From NCBI GenBank assembly GCA_964367935.1, contig CAYIYZ010000006.1, positions 62,001 to 126,000 on the forward strand: a DNA stretch of 64,000 nucleotides, written 5' to 3'. The DNA is from Scatomorpha sp964367935. GTDB lineage: Bacteria; Bacillota; Clostridia; Oscillospirales; Oscillospiraceae. Position numbers and translations under genes: made by a program. The notes under the pieces were generated by a model. That model had not been told where the DNA came from, did no database searches, and was given only the letters and a program-made list of their open reading frames with translations. Positions 24,512 to 33,253 of the stretch are shown here, piece after piece; positions within the stretch are counted from its first letter, which is position 1, and each line of letters begins with the position of its first letter.

Positions 24512-26431
24512 TTACTGTGCTGCTGCAGCCAAAAGTGCTGCTGCGCGCTCTTCCTCGTACTGTGCCTGAGCAATCTCAAACTCCTCAGGAGTGTAAGGAC
24601 GATCAAGAAGTACCTTGCCTGCATACTTGTCGCGAGACTGACCGTTCATGGTGTTAAAGCCACTAAACGGATCAAGACGAGACACGTAATAGTCGTAACC
24701 GTAACGGTAGAAAGGTACTGCGTAAGCGTTATCTATCAGGTAGCGCTCAGCCTCTGCAAAGAGGTTGTAACGTACTTCCAGATCCAATACCTCTGCATTC
24801 GCCTCATTTAGCATGGTCTGGAATGTAGCGTTGCCCTCTGCATCTATTCCTTCCTCTGCAAGGTTTACTCTGCCGTAACGCTGACCAACAGCTATATCAC
24901 AGTTAAAAGGATCAAGAACAGACATGGGATCCATGTAGTCAGGGCCCCAGTTTGCCTCGAAGAAGGACCAAACACCAGCGTTACGAGTCTCTGCGGAGTA
25001 ACCAGTTGAGGGATATGCTACCAGCACTACTTCAACAAAGTCTGTACCAAGTGTAGTCTCAAGCTGCTGCTTAAGTAGCTGTGCACGGCTGGTCAGAGGC
25101 AAGCTACCTGTATTGTAAGGCATAACAACCTGTACGGGGAAAGTAACTGTATCTGCGAGTTCCTCCATTGCGATATCCCTATACTCTTGTGCCAGCTCTG
25201 TATCAAATGTAGGCACGCCGCTGATGTCCTTAAGTGCATCAAGCTGAGTATAGTCAACACCGTTCACATTTGCAAAACCTTCAAGTACAAAAGTATTTGT
25301 CAGGCGTAGCTCCGGAGCATAGGGGTCAACTGTCATAGCAAGTGACATCTGATCTACTGCGTGGAAGAAGGACTTTCTGAAGTTAATGTTGTTAACTGCT
25401 ACTGTCCAGTTGTCGGGATTGTACTCATCGCCGTAACGGGGGTCAAAGTTAAATGCATGGAAGTATGTGTAGGGGCCTGCAGGCTCGTTGTAAAGCATAG
25501 CGCTAAGCTCGGGATCCTCTACCCATGTATCGATGATATCTGTTGTAATATCAGCCTCATCTATTTCGTTTCTAAGGAACATCTCGGGTGCGATGGTCGC
25601 CGCTTCCTTATTAAATGTCTCCTCAATCGCTGCTAGCGAGTATGCGGAAGCATTGAAGTAATCGTCATAGCGCTCGTATGTGCGACGGCTTTCCGGCTCG
25701 TAAACGGTCATAGTATATGCGCCGGAGTATAGTATGGTGTCGTTAGATGTGCCATAGCTATCGCCCATCTCCTCACGGAACTGACCGTTTGTGGGGTAGA
25801 AGCTTGCATAGGTCAGCATGGACATGAAGTAAGGTGTCGGGGAAACGAGTGTGTACTCAAGTGTGTACTCGTCTATAGCTTTGATACCTACTTCCGAGAA
25901 GTCAGTTATAGTACCTTCATTAAACTCCTTGGCATTCGCCAAAACAGCTATAAGGTTACCGTTTATGATGCTTGCATTCTCAGCTGTCAGCATCCACTCT
26001 GCCGTATCGACGAAGTCGTTAGCGGTCATAGGTGCATAAACTTCACCGTCCAAAGTTCTCCAGTTTACATCGTCACGTAGGTTGAAGGTGTAAACAGTAC
26101 CATCATCGGATACAGTCCAATCTGTTGCAAGGTTGGGCTGCAAAATACCGTACTTATCATACTCCATCAGAGTGCAGATAGTAAGGTCTGCATGGTAGGA
26201 AACCGTAGCCGTAGAAGCATTGTTGTAGTCAAGTGTTGTAAACTCAGTCACATAAATGTTACGGAAAACACCGTCCTGTACGATCTGAGGGCCGCCGGGT
26301 ATAGTCTCAGTAGAGACATTTTCCGCATCGGGGTTCGATGCGTCTGGTGTGGCTTCAGGTGCTTCGTCCGAACCACAGCCTGCCAAGAGTAATGTGAAAA
26401 CCAGTGCGCAGGAAAAGAGTAGCTTCTTCAT
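24512..26431 (-). CDS. oppA: Oligopeptide-binding lipoprotein OppA
   Basis: 639 residues, a family-5 substrate-binding protein. A lipoprotein signal peptide ends in LLAGC with lipid-modified Cys19, followed by an acidic low-complexity linker of about 25 residues. The mature protein contains the typical YTFNLRDDVNW, NDTILYSGAYTM and GPDYMDPMSVLDPF-like elements. It captures peptides outside the membrane and hands them to OppBC. First gene of the operon, with a GAGGATGAATA site ahead of the start. Confidence 0.95.
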   Translation of the reverse strand: MKKLLFSCALVFTLLLAGCGSDEAPEATPDASNPDAENVSTETIPGGPQIVQDGVFRNIYVTEFTTLDYNNASTATVSYHADLTICTLMEYDKYGILQPNLATDWTVSDDGTVYTFNLRDDVNWRTLDGEVYAPMTANDFVDTAEWMLTAENASIINGNLIAVLANAKEFNEGTITDFSEVGIKAIDEYTLEYTLVSPTPYFMSMLTYASFYPTNGQFREEMGDSYGTSNDTILYSGAYTMTVYEPESRRTYERYDDYFNASAYSLAAIEETFNKEAATIAPEMFLRNEIDEADITTDIIDTWVEDPELSAMLYNEPAGPYTYFHAFNFDPRYGDEYNPDNWTVAVNNINFRKSFFHAVDQMSLAMTVDPYAPELRLTNTFVLEGFANVNGVDYTQLDALKDISGVPTFDTELAQEYRDIAMEELADTVTFPVQVVMPYNTGSLPLTSRAQLLKQQLETTLGTDFVEVVLVAYPSTGYSAETRNAGVWSFFEANWGPDYMDPMSVLDPFNCDIAVGQRYGRVNLAEEGIDAEGNATFQTMLNEANAEVLDLEVRYNLFAEAERYLIDNAYAVPFYRYGYDYYVSRLDPFSGFNTMNGQSRDKYAGKVLLDRPYTPEEFEIAQAQYEEERAAALLAAAAQ

Positions 26432-26505
26432 TATTCATCCTCCTAATTCTATATTAATATGTCGTAAAGAAATTACAACATACCAATTACCTTAAGCACG
26501 TCATA

Positions 26506-27243
26506 TTAAACAGCGCAAAAAACCTTCGGCTGAGCAACAAAGCTCAGATACTTGTCAATACAAGTGTTTAGTATGCGTTCCTCGGGCACTCCAAGTCTTT
26601 CCGCAAAGGCAATGGAGGCACGCATATCACCCACATCATCGTAAAAATGCGAGTCACTGCCAAAACTAAAGTATACGCCCTTCTCTATGCCAAGCTTAAC
26701 GATTTCCTCAAGCATCTCATAGGCACCCTCGCCTCCGTGAGTGTCTACTATTGCCCATTTATCGTTTATCTCCAGGGCAGTACCCGTCTTTACTGCCTGA
26801 TCCACTACCGCCTCAATATCAAAGGGATACCTCGGATTGCCCGGATGCACTATTATCTTGACGTAGGGGTTATTCATCACATTCAAATAAGCCCTCGTGT
26901 TGTACTCAACCGTGCCGTCACCGTCATAACAATGTGGATGTATGCCGGCCATCACCGTTGTCAGTCTCTTAAGTGCACGCTCTTCTAAATCTACATCACC
27001 GACATCATTTAAAATGTTAAGCTCTACTCCCGGAAAAATTCGCACGCCCTTGAGCGTAGCCGGTAAATCAGGCAAGCTTAAAAAATGCATTCTCGAGCAA
27101 GTGCCCGGCATGTTCAGACCGTGATCTGTAATGGAAACCGCTTGTAGGCCTTTAAGCGCAGCCTCATCCACTATCTCCTTTACTGTAGAGTACGCGTGTC
27201 CGCTCGCTAGGGTATGGATATGGTTGTCCAGAACGATATTCAT
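26506..27243 (-). CDS. PHP-domain phosphatase (YcdX-like)
   Basis: About 245 residues. Metal-binding motifs of the PHP superfamily are in order: DNHIHTLASGHAYST, SITDHGLNMPG, PGVELNI, GIHPHCYD, IVHPGNPRYP, LEINDKW and FSFGSDSHFYDDVG. This matches YcdX-type trinuclear-zinc phosphatases; the physiological substrate is unknown. The ATG behind GGAGGGACTTA is chosen over the start 23 codons upstream. It ends about 75 bp before oppA on the same strand. Confidence 0.9.
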   Translation of the reverse strand: MNIVLDNHIHTLASGHAYSTVKEIVDEAALKGLQAVSITDHGLNMPGTCSRMHFLSLPDLPATLKGVRIFPGVELNILNDVGDVDLEERALKRLTTVMAGIHPHCYDGDGTVEYNTRAYLNVMNNPYVKIIVHPGNPRYPFDIEAVVDQAVKTGTALEINDKWAIVDTHGGEGAYEMLEEIVKLGIEKGVYFSFGSDSHFYDDVGDMRASIAFAERLGVPEERILNTCIDKYLSFVAQPKVFCAV

Positions 27244-27670
27244 TAAGTCCCTCCAAAGATAAGTATTAGGTATTCGGATCATAACTCCGACAGAAAAATA
27301 CAAAATTCGCAAATACCAGTAAAAAAAAGCTAAACCATCGGAATCGTTTAGCTTTTATTGTTATACATGTAGCGAATATAATGTTATATTTATTATGTAT
27401 AATCATCAATCCAAATCAAATATGAATTCTGAAATAATATACAAAATTTTTGATTCGAGCAAAGTTTAACACATTATTAATATAAATTCAATAGTTTTTA
27501 CAAATTAGTACTTCTTTTATCATAGTTTTGACATAAACATCATTATTATATGTAAAAACAGCATAATAGATAGTTGGTTTATACAAGATAACTGAACTGT
27601 ACATTAATTTGATATAGCCTGCTTTTATGCCGGCATTTGCCATTATAAAAGCAGACTATAGTTTCAGTTT
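27244..27670. other. AT-rich intergenic region without genes
   Basis: No plausible coding frame. It contains a strong minus-strand terminator (27321-27356) and a 10-bp-stem hairpin at 27615-27658 (TATAGcCTGCTTTTAT pairing with ATAAAAGCAGaCTATA) just behind the truncated permease. The rest is AT-rich and shows no recognisable remnant of the missing permease body. Confidence 0.6.
27321..27356 (-). terminator. Minus-strand rho-independent terminator
   Basis: AAAAGCTAAAC (27325-27335) pairs with GTTTAGCTTTT (27346-27356). Read on the minus strand the hairpin runs into eight U, 80 bp upstream of the PHP gene, so it ends transcription from the arsR side. Confidence 0.85.
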
Positions 27671-27868
27671 CTACTGTTCACTCAATCCCACTTTTTCGAG
27701 TGATATATAACTTTGTAGTAGTCCCACAAAAAAACTAATGAGAATAAACAAAAGCATTAGTTCACCAAATAAGAATGTAAAAGTTCCAAGCACATTGCCC
27801 ACCATAGGCTCGCTTATACCTAAGGGTAAAATTAAATTAGTAAAAAAATCTATTAGTTGTTGTTGCAT
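27671..27868 (-). pseudogene. Truncated YraQ/SO_0444-type permease, N-terminal stub
   Basis: 65 codons beginning MQQQLIDFFTNLILPLGISE with GEPMVGNVLG-like and FGELMLLFILISFFVGLLQS segments. This resembles the N-terminus of UPF0718 (YraQ-like) permeases, which are normally 300 or more residues and sit behind an ArsR repressor. Here the frame ends after the first helix pair and no continuation follows. The ArsR gene 170 bp upstream is intact. A truncated, probably non-functional gene is the likeliest reading; a genuine small membrane protein cannot be excluded. Confidence 0.6.
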
Positions 27869-28015
27869 CGTAATACTCCATTCACATCAAATAATAAGTT
27901 TCATCCATAGAATATTAGTAAGCTCATTGACTTCTACACCTATAATTGCTGCCACAAACACACATGCTCTCGCCCTCCATAAAACTATAAAACTAAATAT
28001 TTCGAATTGTTCGAC

Positions 28016-28051
28016 TTTAATTAAGCACACTTTATAGTGTGCTTAATTAAA
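28016..28051 (-). terminator. 16-bp hairpin overlapping the arsR stop
   Basis: TTTAATTAAGCACACT (28016-28031) pairs perfectly with 28036-28051 around a 4-nt loop. The arsR stop codon lies inside the stem. There is no strong U-run on the minus side, so termination may be partial. Confidence 0.6.
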
Positions 28052-28312
28052 TTTATCTATAACATTCTTAGCCTTTTCAAATTGCTCGTGATTAATCTTA
28101 TAATATGCCCATTTGCCTTCTCTACGCTGCAAGACAAGATTTGCATTCGTCAGTACCTTCAAGTGATGTGCCAATGTAGAAAGCGGCATCTCCATTTTCT
28201 CGCTTAAGTTGCAATTGCACTCTTCCCCTGAAAGAAGTATCTCAAGTATTCTTATTCTATTGATATCTGCAAGGCCCTTGAACAACACGGCTACACCATT
28301 ATCAATTTCCAT
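28043..28312 (-). CDS. ArsR-family metal/metalloid-responsive repressor
   Basis: 89 residues with the winged-helix core LADINRIRILEILL, the metal-site region GEECNCNLSEKMEMPLSTLAHHLKVL (CxC as in arsenic and cadmium sensors; parts quoted) and the wing RREGKWAYYKI. It binds its operator without metal and releases it on metal binding. A consensus promoter overlapped by an inverted repeat lies upstream. Its normal target, a permease gene, is truncated. Confidence 0.92.
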   Translation of the reverse strand: MEIDNGVAVLFKGLADINRIRILEILLSGEECNCNLSEKMEMPLSTLAHHLKVLTNANLVLQRREGKWAYYKINHEQFEKAKNVIDKFN

Positions 28313-28338
28313 TTCTTCCGCTCCATTGTGAAATTTCT

Positions 28339-28389
28339 ATAAAACTAATTATGTGGTTTTATTATATGCAGACTCCTCCACTTTGTCAA
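28339..28389 (-). promoter_or_regulatory. arsR promoter with overlapping operator
   Basis: Perfect consensus on the minus strand: TTGACA (28389-28384), 17 bp, TATAAT (28366-28361). An inverted repeat ATAAAAC-N10-GTTTTAT (28339-28362) overlaps the -10 box and is a likely ArsR operator. Confidence 0.75.
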
Positions 28390-28473
28390 CCATTTTTATC
28401 TACATTATAAACACCGGCTGTGCTATGAATTAAATTGAATAGGTAATTTTCGGAAGACTTTTGTTGTTTTCGC

Positions 28474-28482
28474 TGTTATAAT
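28474..28482 (+). promoter_or_regulatory. Extended -10 promoter of the alkylation-repair operon
   Basis: TGTTATAAT, identical to the extended -10 box in front of smpB, lies 28 bp upstream of the first gene of the operon. The -35 region is weak. Confidence 0.5.
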
Positions 28483-28509
28483 AGTGCCACTACAAACTGG
28501 AGGCTAATA

Positions 28510-29229
28510 ATGAATAACACTTACTTACCTAAGCATCACGCTATATTATACAGTACAGTAGTCAAACACCTTTTGGCTGAGCTTGGAGAAAATGCCAGCG
28601 ATGATGTACGAGCAATAACACAAGCCTATGGAAAAGATCGTGCTGAACGCATGGCAAAAAGGGCATTACACGACGGCCTTGAGCTCAACGCACTTTCCTA
28701 CCTCTCATATGGTGAGCTAAACGTGCCTTCCGGAATAATCGAAAGACGCACATCCCTCGACGGGACTGATGCTGTGCAAATCACTACGAAATGTCCCTGG
28801 CACGACGCTTGGGAACAGGAAGGCCATCTAGAGTACGGACGCCTCTTTTGTGAAGTATTTGATGAAGCTCTTGCGGATGGTTTCCATCGCAGTGTAAATA
28901 TGAAAGTACCTGTTACTATTACTACCGGTGACACTCATTGCAAATTTGTATTTCTAAACTCAAATTTTACGGAAGACGATAAGAGAATACTAGCTCTAAA
29001 TAACGAAAGGCTTAACAAATCCGCAACCAAGCCTTTTCTATATCACATGGGGCATTTATTCAGCTTCATGTCAAAAGAATTAAATCGTAGGTACGGCGAG
29101 CTCGCTAAGCAAATTATAGACAAGGCTTTAGACGAATATTCAAGCACTTTCGGGAGCGAAGCTGTCTGTGATATTCTCTCTATGGCTGATATAGATTACT
29201 CCAGCATAGCCGACTATGAAGGCAAGTAG
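28510..29229 (+). CDS. L-2-amino-thiazoline-4-carboxylate hydrolase family protein
   Basis: 239 residues. The segment CPWHDAWEQEGHLEYGRLFCEVFDEALADGF is characteristic of this family (parts quoted). In Pseudomonas the founding enzyme opens the thiazoline ring of L-ATC to give N-carbamoyl-L-cysteine. Many clostridial members are of unknown substrate. It is the first gene of a tightly packed run with AlkD, AdaA, Ogt and a DUF1848 protein (gaps 18, 4, -1 and 8 bp), so a link to damaged thiol or base chemistry is possible but only inferred. Confidence 0.75.
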   Translation: MNNTYLPKHHAILYSTVVKHLLAELGENASDDVRAITQAYGKDRAERMAKRALHDGLELNALSYLSYGELNVPSGIIERRTSLDGTDAVQITTKCPWHDAWEQEGHLEYGRLFCEVFDEALADGFHRSVNMKVPVTITTGDTHCKFVFLNSNFTEDDKRILALNNERLNKSATKPFLYHMGHLFSFMSKELNRRYGELAKQIIDKALDEYSSTFGSEAVCDILSMADIDYSSIADYEGK

Positions 29230-29247
29230 AAAGACAAGGTTGGTATA

Positions 29248-29943
29248 ATGTACATAAGAGAAACTGAAATAAGAAAAGAGCTATTTTCTCTCAGCGATGA
29301 GAGTTTCCGTGAGTTTTCAAGCTCACTCATTCCCGGCTGCGATAATTTAATTGGTGTGCGAATCCCACAACTTAGAAAGATGGCAAAGAAAATCTCTAAG
29401 GACAATCCCATCGATTTTCTTGATAACGCTTGCGATCTATACTTTGAAGAAACCATGCTCAAGGCACTTATTATCGGTAACATGAACGAGGACATTGAAA
29501 TCATACTCGAGCAAGTAGCCCTTTTTATTCCCAAAATCACAAACTGGTCTCTCTGTGACAGTTTTTGTAACGAACTTAAAATTGTAAGAAACCACAAAGC
29601 ACGTGTGTGGAAATTTCTGCAACAGTATCATCAATCAAGCGAGGCTTATGAAATACGCTTCGCTGTGGTAATGCTACTTTTTCATTACATGGACGAGCAA
29701 TACCTTGATGATATTTTGTTTATCTGCGATGTGATAACTCACGAAGATTATTATGTGAAGATGGCTGTTGCCTGGTGCTTGCAAGTTTGCTTTGTAAACT
29801 TCCCCACTCAAACTATGGCCTATCTCAGACACAATAACTTAGACGATGAAACACACAACAAGGCCTTGCAAAAAATAAGAGAATCCTTGCAAGTGGACAA
29901 GGAGACAAAGGAGCTCATCAAGACCTTGAAGAGAAAGAAGTGA
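29248..29943 (+). CDS. AlkD-family DNA alkylation repair protein
   Basis: 231 residues, all helical, with HEAT-like repeats. GVRIPQLRKMAKKISKD, EETMLKALIIG and NWSLCDSFCNELKIV match the AlkD/AlkC-like DNA glycosylase superfamily that excises N3- and N7-alkylated purines without base flipping. The NWSLCDSF segment carries the tryptophan and aspartate expected in the active site. Second gene of the repair operon. Confidence 0.9.
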   Translation: MYIRETEIRKELFSLSDESFREFSSSLIPGCDNLIGVRIPQLRKMAKKISKDNPIDFLDNACDLYFEETMLKALIIGNMNEDIEIILEQVALFIPKITNWSLCDSFCNELKIVRNHKARVWKFLQQYHQSSEAYEIRFAVVMLLFHYMDEQYLDDILFICDVITHEDYYVKMAVAWCLQVCFVNFPTQTMAYLRHNNLDDETHNKALQKIRESLQVDKETKELIKTLKRKK

Positions 29944-29947
29944 TAAT

Positions 29948-30514
29948 GTGAACTGTGAATTTACAAGCTTAACATCTGAGGAAATGTTCGATGCCGTCGC
30001 ACAAAATAACGAGAGCTATGACACTGTCTTTTTCTATGCCGTAAAGTCAACAGGCATCTATTGCAGGCCATCTTGCAAGTCAAAAATGCCTAAAACGGAA
30101 AACATAGAGTTTTTCAAAACGTCTGAAGACGCTGTGAGCGCAGGATACAGGTCTTGCAAGCGATGTAGGAGCGATTTGCTTGACTACAAGCCCATGAAAG
30201 AGATAGCCGAGAAAGTGAAGGCTCTCATCGATAACATGTTCAACGAGCTCGAAATCTTAGGTGCGGAAATGGATAAGCTCGGCTTGTCACGCAAGCGCAT
30301 GGTCGAGATATTCAAGGAAGAATACGGAGTTACTCCAAGTGGCTATGTGAACAACTTGCGATACGAAGAGGCTATTAGACTTTTAGAACAAACAGATAAT
30401 GAGGTTATTGACATCGCTCATTCTGTAGGCTTTGGTAGCTTATCTGCATTTTATAAGTTCTTCAAAGAAAGAGCGAATATGTCACCGGCAGCATACAGAA
30501 AGGGTGTTAAATAA
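29948..30514 (+). CDS. adaA: AdaA-type methylphosphotriester acceptor/activator
   Basis: 188 residues, starting with GTG. The N-terminal Ada zinc domain has Cys39, Cys43, Cys70 and Cys73 (STGIYCRPSCKSKMP, RSCKRCRSDLL). Cys39 corresponds to the methyl acceptor that repairs methylphosphotriesters. A C-terminal AraC-type helix-turn-helix follows (SRKRMVEIFKEEYGVTPSGY). It lacks the O6-methyltransferase domain, which is the next gene, as in the Bacillus adaA-adaB pair. Methylated AdaA probably activates the operon. Confidence 0.93.
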   Translation: MNCEFTSLTSEEMFDAVAQNNESYDTVFFYAVKSTGIYCRPSCKSKMPKTENIEFFKTSEDAVSAGYRSCKRCRSDLLDYKPMKEIAEKVKALIDNMFNELEILGAEMDKLGLSRKRMVEIFKEEYGVTPSGYVNNLRYEEAIRLLEQTDNEVIDIAHSVGFGSLSAFYKFFKERANMSPAAYRKGVK

Positions 30515-30987
30515 TGACAGGATTTGCAATATACGAGACCAAGTTAGGCTATTTTAAGATGGAATACGAAGATGGTTTTCTTATTTTTCTTAAGAAAATT
30601 TTCGATGAAATCATAAGCGATTTCGGTACTAAGACAGAGCTCACCGAAAGCACATATAAGCAACTTACAGAGTACTTCGAAGGCAAGCGTAAGACTTTCG
30701 ATCTGCCCTACAAGCTAAACGGCACAGACTTCCAAAAGAGAGCGTGGAGCGCTTTATGCGACATACCGTATGGCGAAACCAGAACTTACAAGGATATTGC
30801 AAGGGCAATCGGAAATGAAAAAGCGAGCAGAGCCGTAGGTATGGCAAATAACAAAAATCCCATACACATTATCGTGCCCTGCCATAGGGTTATCGGCGCC
30901 TCCGGCAAGCTTGTCGGCTATGCTGGTGGGCTGGACATGAAGGAATTTTTAATCGAAACTGAATCTGAAAACTGTTATCGAAATTAG
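30514..30987 (+). CDS. ogt: Methylated-DNA-protein-cysteine methyltransferase
   Basis: 157 residues. The suicide acceptor is Cys123 in IIVPCHRVIG; the helix-turn-helix region IPYGETRTYKDIARAIGNEKASRAVG (parts) and the C-terminal YAGGLDMKEFL are typical. Removes O6-alkyl groups from guanine. The start overlaps the adaA stop by one base, so the two Ada halves are translationally coupled. Equivalent to AdaB/Ogt. Confidence 0.95.
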   Translation: MTGFAIYETKLGYFKMEYEDGFLIFLKKIFDEIISDFGTKTELTESTYKQLTEYFEGKRKTFDLPYKLNGTDFQKRAWSALCDIPYGETRTYKDIARAIGNEKASRAVGMANNKNPIHIIVPCHRVIGASGKLVGYAGGLDMKEFLIETESENCYRN

Positions 30988-30995
30988 GTGATAAG

Positions 30996-31934
30996 GTGAT
31001 AATCAGTGCAACAAGGAGAACCGACATCCCCTCTTACTACGGTGAGTGGTTTGTCAACAGGCTTAAAGAAGGTTATGTACTAATACAAAACCCATACAAT
31101 AATAATCGCTACTCTAAAGCGAGTTTAACTCCTGAGGCTGTAGATATTATTGTGTTTTGGACGAAAAATCCAAAACCTTTTATTAAGTATCTACCCATCA
31201 TTGATGACATGGGCTACGCTTACTACTTTCAGTTTACCCTCACTCCTTATGGTAAAGAAACCGAGAGCGGGCTGCCAAAAAAAGCTGAGCTGCTCGATAC
31301 ATTTATCAACCTCAGTGAGCGACTTGGAAAGAAAAGAGTTGTGTGGCGATATGATCCTATTATACTGACCGACACCTACACAAAGGACTATCACGCAGCA
31401 CATTTTGCTTACATGGCAGAAAAGCTATCCGACCATACCGACAGATGTGTTATCAGTTTTGTTGATGATTATAAAAATGTAGCATCAAGGATGGGCAAAG
31501 ACCCCACTTATAGCATGACAAGCGATAATATACTTGCAGTGGCAGAAACATTTTCTAAAATTGCTAAGGCCAATAACATTGAGCTCTTCACCTGTGCCGA
31601 AGCTATAGACTTAGAAGCATTTGATATAAAGCACGGTGCTTGCATTGACAAAGAGATAATAGAGCAAGTTCTCGGTCAAAAGATTAAGGCAAAAAAAGAC
31701 AAAAATCAACGCAAGGAGTGCGCTTGCATCGAGAGTATAGACATTGGCACATATAACTGTTGTGCCAATGGTTGTAGCTATTGTTACGCACTTACAAGCG
31801 AAAAATCTGCTCACTCTAATATGGCAAAACACAATCCCATGCTCCCGGTGTTAATCGGAAACGTTAATCCCGAAGCCGTTATCACCGACAGAGATAGCTA
31901 CAGTATTATCGAAAATCAAATGTCCTTGTTCTGA
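30996..31934 (+). CDS. DUF1848 protein with cysteine cluster
   Basis: 312 residues, GTG start behind AGGTGAT. It begins IISATRRTDIPSYYGEWF, a DUF1848 hallmark, and carries VFWTKNPKPF and VWRYDPIIL. The C-terminal third has a cysteine cluster: CAC at about 240, then NCCANGCSYCYA at about 255-266, which looks like an iron-sulfur binding site. Family members are often noted near DNA repair genes, but no activity is established. Here it is the last gene of the alkylation-repair operon. Confidence 0.85.
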   Translation: MIISATRRTDIPSYYGEWFVNRLKEGYVLIQNPYNNNRYSKASLTPEAVDIIVFWTKNPKPFIKYLPIIDDMGYAYYFQFTLTPYGKETESGLPKKAELLDTFINLSERLGKKRVVWRYDPIILTDTYTKDYHAAHFAYMAEKLSDHTDRCVISFVDDYKNVASRMGKDPTYSMTSDNILAVAETFSKIAKANNIELFTCAEAIDLEAFDIKHGACIDKEIIEQVLGQKIKAKKDKNQRKECACIESIDIGTYNCCANGCSYCYALTSEKSAHSNMAKHNPMLPVLIGNVNPEAVITDRDSYSIIENQMSLF

Positions 31935-31954
31935 TTCATCTTTGCTCAATATCG

Positions 31955-31983
31955 TTGTACGCAGCATTCGTGTGTGATATAAT
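31955..31983 (+). promoter_or_regulatory. Promoter for the SDR gene
   Basis: TTGTAC (31955-31960), 17 bp, TATAAT (31978-31983) with an upstream TG giving an extended -10. Confidence 0.6.
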
Positions 31984-32030
31984 TTAAGGTGAACATAGTA
32001 TGAAATCTTGAATAACAGAGGAGCAGTTAT

Positions 32031-32729
32031 ATGAAAGTTTGTATAATTACCGGAGGCGCGAGCGGCATAGGCTTTGATATGGCAGAGCAGTTTGCAAAAA
32101 AAGGATATAAGGTCGTTGTACTCGACATTCTCGAAAACAAAGAAGATTATGTGGACTATATTGAAACAGATCTATCCGTACCGAGCTCTGTGGAGCGAGC
32201 ATTTGGGATAATTAAGGAAAGGTACGGTACAGCTCATATATTGATCAACAATGGAGCTGTTGCCATGTTTGTGAAAAATGTTTTAGATGTATCGCTCGAC
32301 GATTACAACAAGGTTTTAGACACAAACCTACGTGGCGCTTTTCTATGTGCAAAGAAGTTTATTGAAATTAACAGCGGTGAAAACTACGGCAGAATAATCA
32401 ACATCTCATCCACAAGATGGCACCAAAACATGGAGGATTGGGAGCTATACGGCATGAGCAAGGGCGGAATCGTCTCACTTACAAATTCACTATGCGTGTC
32501 ACTTAAAGGTACACCGATCACCGTAAACGCCATCAGCCCCGGCTTTATACACGTGGGTTATTGGAAGGACCTAGAGCCGAGAGACCACGAAATCCACCCC
32601 TCTAACAGAGTTGGCAGACCGCGTGATATATCAAATATGTGTTTGTTTTTGGCCGATGAGGAAAACGACTTCATTAATGGTGCAAACATTGTAATCGATG
32701 GCGGCATGACGAAAAGAATGATCTATTAA
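32031..32729 (+). CDS. Short-chain dehydrogenase/reductase
   Basis: 232 residues with the NAD(P) loop TGGASGIGFDMAEQFAKKG, an acidic residue after beta-2 (VVVLDILEN) favouring NAD, the NNGA motif (INNGAVAMF), the catalytic serines ISSTRWH and Tyr-x3-Lys as YGMSKGG, and the C-terminal INGANIVIDGGM. The substrate cannot be predicted. It stands alone behind its own promoter. Confidence 0.92.
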   Translation: MKVCIITGGASGIGFDMAEQFAKKGYKVVVLDILENKEDYVDYIETDLSVPSSVERAFGIIKERYGTAHILINNGAVAMFVKNVLDVSLDDYNKVLDTNLRGAFLCAKKFIEINSGENYGRIINISSTRWHQNMEDWELYGMSKGGIVSLTNSLCVSLKGTPITVNAISPGFIHVGYWKDLEPRDHEIHPSNRVGRPRDISNMCLFLADEENDFINGANIVIDGGMTKRMIY

Positions 32730-32838
32730 CCGTATTTATAATTTTCATATAGCGTCTCCGCAGTTTTTGTGTTATAGTTAATTCGTTCATTAATTTTCGA
32801 CATTATATCTATAATATTTTGGTACGAAGGAGCACGAT

Positions 32839-33246
32839 ATGAAGTATTCACTCACTGATGATCTGCGCACCGGTCACTACACCATTGATGCTCAGCACAA
32901 GGAACTGTTTGTCGCTGTAAATGATTTGCTCGACGCCTGTTCTAAAGGTGCTGGTAGGAAGAGCGTCGGTAAAACCTCGCAATTTCTTCGTCAATACGTT
33001 GAGAAACATTTCGCAGATGAAGAATCTCTGCAAATCAAAAGCAATTACCCCGGATATTCAGCTCACAAGCAATTCCACGAAAACTATAAGAAGAAGCTTA
33101 ACGAAGACCTAAAGTCTTTAGATGAAAGCAATATATCGATAGCTACACTGGCTCTTATTAACAATTCCATAGCTACGCTCATAGCACATATCAAACAAGA
33201 AGACAAAAAGATGGCAAAGCACCTCCAAAGCAAAGCAACAAAATAA
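32839..33246 (+). CDS. Bacteriohemerythrin
   Basis: 135 residues, a single hemerythrin domain. Iron ligands are visible in TIDAQHKELF, VEKHFADEE, YSAHKQFHENY and LIAHIKQEDKKM. Binds O2 at a di-iron site; in anaerobes it is thought to store or scavenge oxygen or shield iron. Stand-alone gene ending at a bidirectional terminator. Confidence 0.94.
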   Translation: MKYSLTDDLRTGHYTIDAQHKELFVAVNDLLDACSKGAGRKSVGKTSQFLRQYVEKHFADEESLQIKSNYPGYSAHKQFHENYKKKLNEDLKSLDESNISIATLALINNSIATLIAHIKQEDKKMAKHLQSKATK

Positions 33247-33253
33247 AAACTTT

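Noticed and set aside
27869..28042. Short frame MCVCGSNYRCRSQ between arsR and the permease stub
   Set aside because: Only 13 codons. The CxC and CxxxxC pattern and the GGAGGG site are suggestive, but too short to support as a gene.
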